A stretch of 64,000 nt of DNA from Chionis minor. Its lineage: Eukaryota > Chordata > Aves > Charadriiformes > Chionididae. The notes beneath the pieces were generated by a model. It had not been told where the DNA came from. It did no database searches and worked only from the letters and a program-made list of their open reading frames with translations. The translations under genes were made by a program, and so were the position numbers. Shown here one piece after another: positions 61,593-64,000 of the stretch. The stretch is from positions 229,934 through 293,933 of the forward strand of contig VZSF01002053.1 in the NCBI GenBank assembly GCA_013398295.1, in the 5' to 3' direction. Position 1 is the first letter of the stretch. Every line of letters begins with the position of its first letter.

Positions 61593-63235
61593 TCCAGCCA
61601 GGTTACAGGCAATCACTGTCCAATTTCAGCTCAAGGAATGTTTTGGCCAGGGAGGGATTATAAAATACACAATAACAGGTAAGCGTTCAGCGCAACCCTC
61701 TCTCCTGGTGCAAAAAAACCCCACAATTTTCAGATTCTCAATCTTGCAAACTATCCCCAGGTTGCAGACTCCAGGGATGCTTCTAGGAAACACAGAATTC
61801 TCAGCAGCATTGCTGACCCCAGTTGTCGTCCCAGCACCCCACTGGGTGCTTAATGCCAGCAGCATCTGAGAGAGCAGAGTCATGCCAGTATCCCCGGGAC
61901 AGACCCCTCCATGCACATCAGTTCCTGTAGCTTCCCCAGCCTGGGAGATAAATAATATTTGTCTTCACACAAAAGCATGCAAAATACTATCAGGATTTTT
62001 ATATGTTTTTAAAGATTTCCGTGCATCCTGCAGGAAATATCTGAAACAGCTCCACAGTTTGAGATTAATTCACACTGTTTACTCCTGGGCACTGACCACT
62101 GTATGTCACAGGTGAAGAGGGTTTCATTTAAATATTTAAATAACTGTTCCAGCATTTGCTCTAACTCCTACACTACATGAGGCAGCATTTCCCATGAGCA
62201 AATAACATTGTACATAAATCCAGGTAGGAGCTGACTGTGCTTTCTGCACAAGTAGCAAAAGATAGTAGTAAAACTTTTACACACAGATAGTCTGTGATTT
62301 AATTTCAGGGTGGTTCTGCTCCTTTTCAGTTTAAAACACTTATTAGCTTAAGCAAATCCTCCACTGACTTTTGACTACTCCTTTTTGTGCTCAATGTTTT
62401 GCACAACCGTGGAGAAAACTCCACGAAAAGAAAAAACGCAGCAGGAACTGCCGAGCCTTCGTGTTTAGAGGGGAAAACCCAAACAAAGCAACACACAGAA
62501 CATCTACGTGACAGGACAGGAGACGACTCGGGGAGTCCAGCTTGCAGATTTCTCAAGGTTCCCTCTGGCTTTTAATCCCAGCACGCAGCTTTTTTGGGGA
62601 TGGGGACAACAGCAATGAGTAACTGAATTTTGAGCCGAACATATTTTTAGCATCATTGATCTCAGTATCAGAGCTTTGGCACTCACAGGAATAGCATCTC
62701 ATTCACATCACTCAAGCTCTGACGCGTCAAGCCTAGATATCAATGCTGTGATTCACTTGGAGTAAAACTCATCACTCCTTTGGGCTCAGCAGAGCAACAC
62801 ACCCCTCCGCAGTCACACAAAACATCCCTCCCACCGCTGTCAGGAGGGATGCTCCAATTTAAGCCCATGCAATGGAGCAAAATCAGCACCAAGCAGAGCG
62901 AGGCTTGATGCCAGGACTTGCGACAGGACTCATACGGTGACCAGTAATTGCAAAAAAAAAAAAAAATCTCTCCAGGCTCAACATCTTCACATCAAGGAAC
63001 AGGCGACCGTTTCAGTTCCCCGTGCGACACTCCTACAGCGAGAGCTGCCCCCACTGCACTTGTTAAACCACATTATCTCTGCCAGATACACAGGCAACGG
63101 GTAAGAAATTACAACTCACAACACACGCCGAGCAGTGAAGCTGGCAGGTGTGGACTGGTGATGAGGGACATGAGGAAAGCAAAGACCTATTTGTAGGTGC
63201 ATGTGTAATTTTTAAAGTCTTGTGAGTAACAGACA

Positions 63236-63759
63236 CACCCCACGCACACTTTCTGCCCATTAAAAACTGGGGATAACCCAAGTTTTCTTTGTTTTTTTTC
63301 CCCCCCTCCCCTGAAATATTGTGTTCAACTGAGCATGTTCATCCCACGCACACACTTTCTGCCCATTAAAAACTGGGGATAACCCAAGTTTTCTTTGTTT
63401 TTTTTCCCCCCCTCCCCTGAAATATTGTGTTCAACTGAGCATGTTCATCCCACGCACACACTTTCTGCCCATTAAAAACTGGGGATAACCCAAGTTTTCT
63501 TTGTTTTTTTTCCCCCCCTCCCCTGAAATATTGTGTTCAACTGAGCATGTTCATCCCACGCACACACTTTCTGCCCATTAAAAACTGGGGATAACCCAAG
63601 TTTTCTTTGTTTTTTTTCCCCCCCTCCCCTGAAATATTGTGTTCAACTGAGCATGTTCATCCCACGCACACACTTTCTGCCCATTAAAAACTGGGGATAA
63701 ACCAAGTTTTCTTTCCTTTTTCCCCCTGAAATACTGTGTTTAAACGAGCACGCTTATCC
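63236..63759. repeat. 106-bp tandem array (minisatellite), five copies
   Basis: The unit marker CTTTCTGCCCATTAAAAACT starts at 63249, 63355, 63461, 63567 and 63673, an exact 106-base spacing. Copies 1-4 appear identical, including the T8-C7 homopolymer tract. Copy 5 is diverged: its homopolymer region is shortened and it has several substitutions. The array lies in NFATC2 intron 1. Confidence 0.97.
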
Positions 63760-64000
63760 TCAGTATTCACCCTCCAGGACGATCCATGTTACAGATATTA
63801 ATAACAAAATTTACACACAACGACAAGCTGCAACACGCCTTTGCCTTCGCAGAGTGCTCCTCTGCCGTGCATTTACCGGCCGTGCGAACCGGGATTGCTC
63901 ACCCGGCGCTCGCAGGCAGCGAGGGAGGCAGGCACCCTGTGCCAAGCAGACAACACCCACAGCCTTCCATGGAGCAAAAATATTTAGTTCCCCCCCCCCC

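Larger units (their letters stand above)
60862..64000 (-). other. NFATC2 intron 1 (partial)
   Basis: Sequence upstream of exon 2 in gene sense. I searched for the known first-exon ends (the DYEYLNPNEE type and the alternative IMGSVDQ type) and found neither, so exon 1 probably lies beyond 64000. The stretch holds a GA microsatellite (61.56 kb), the 106-bp tandem array (63.24-63.76 kb) and a terminal run of C. A GC-rich segment lies at 61.08-61.25 kb. Confidence 0.85.

Noticed and set aside
63236..63759. CRISPR-like array
   Set aside because: The repeats are contiguous 106-base units without variable spacers, in a vertebrate intron; it is a minisatellite.
60862..64000. NFATC2 first exon (either known type)
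   Set aside because: No sequence encoding the NPNEE-type or GSVDQ-type end with a donor was found; likely above 64000.

Overview
The window is vertebrate nuclear DNA, almost certainly from a bird. The gene is broken into exons with canonical GT-AG introns. The interspersed repeats include a diagnostic CR1 (chicken repeat 1) LINE 3' end at about 15846-16288, plus further CR1 tails at 18.2 and 39.8 kb. No bacterial-style operon, phage, CRISPR or rRNA/tRNA signal was seen.

I find a single gene, NFATC2 (NFAT1/NFATp, calcineurin-regulated transcription factor), on the minus strand, and it spans the whole window. Eight consecutive coding exons are present, corresponding to exons 2-9 of the mammalian gene. 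From 5' to 3' in gene sense they are 60861-59835, 58451-58283, 41937-41735, 39597-39425, 29006-28866, 13780-13725, 12791-12665 and 11096-10401. Together they give 2592 coding bases, about 864 codons, in one uninterrupted frame. Every junction has an AG acceptor and a GT donor, and the phases match across every intron. Exon 1 (initiator ATG and N-terminal transactivation domain) should lie above 64000. The terminal exon(s) with the stop codon and 3' UTR should lie below position 1.

The protein reads in order. Exon 2 holds the regulatory domain: the calcineurin-docking PRIEIT motif, the serine-rich region, the SP repeats and an LxVP-type site. Exons 3-5 encode the Rel-homology DNA-binding domain, with the [10 protein letters not shown] recognition loop in exon 3. 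Exons 6-8 encode the IPT/TIG domain, ending in a KRKR nuclear localisation signal. Exon 9 encodes the C-terminal transactivation domain, with two sumoylation-type motifs (IKTE and IKQE).

The other ~96% of the window is intron. It contains CR1 and MIR-like repeats, fragments resembling ancient sauropsid repeats, microsatellites, several CpG-rich patches, two clean hairpins and a homopurine tract. The most striking non-genic object is a nearly perfect 106-bp tandem array at 63236-63759 in intron 1. I found no convincing second gene. The long ORFs inside the introns look like chance openings, mostly in GC-rich or pyrimidine-rich stretches.
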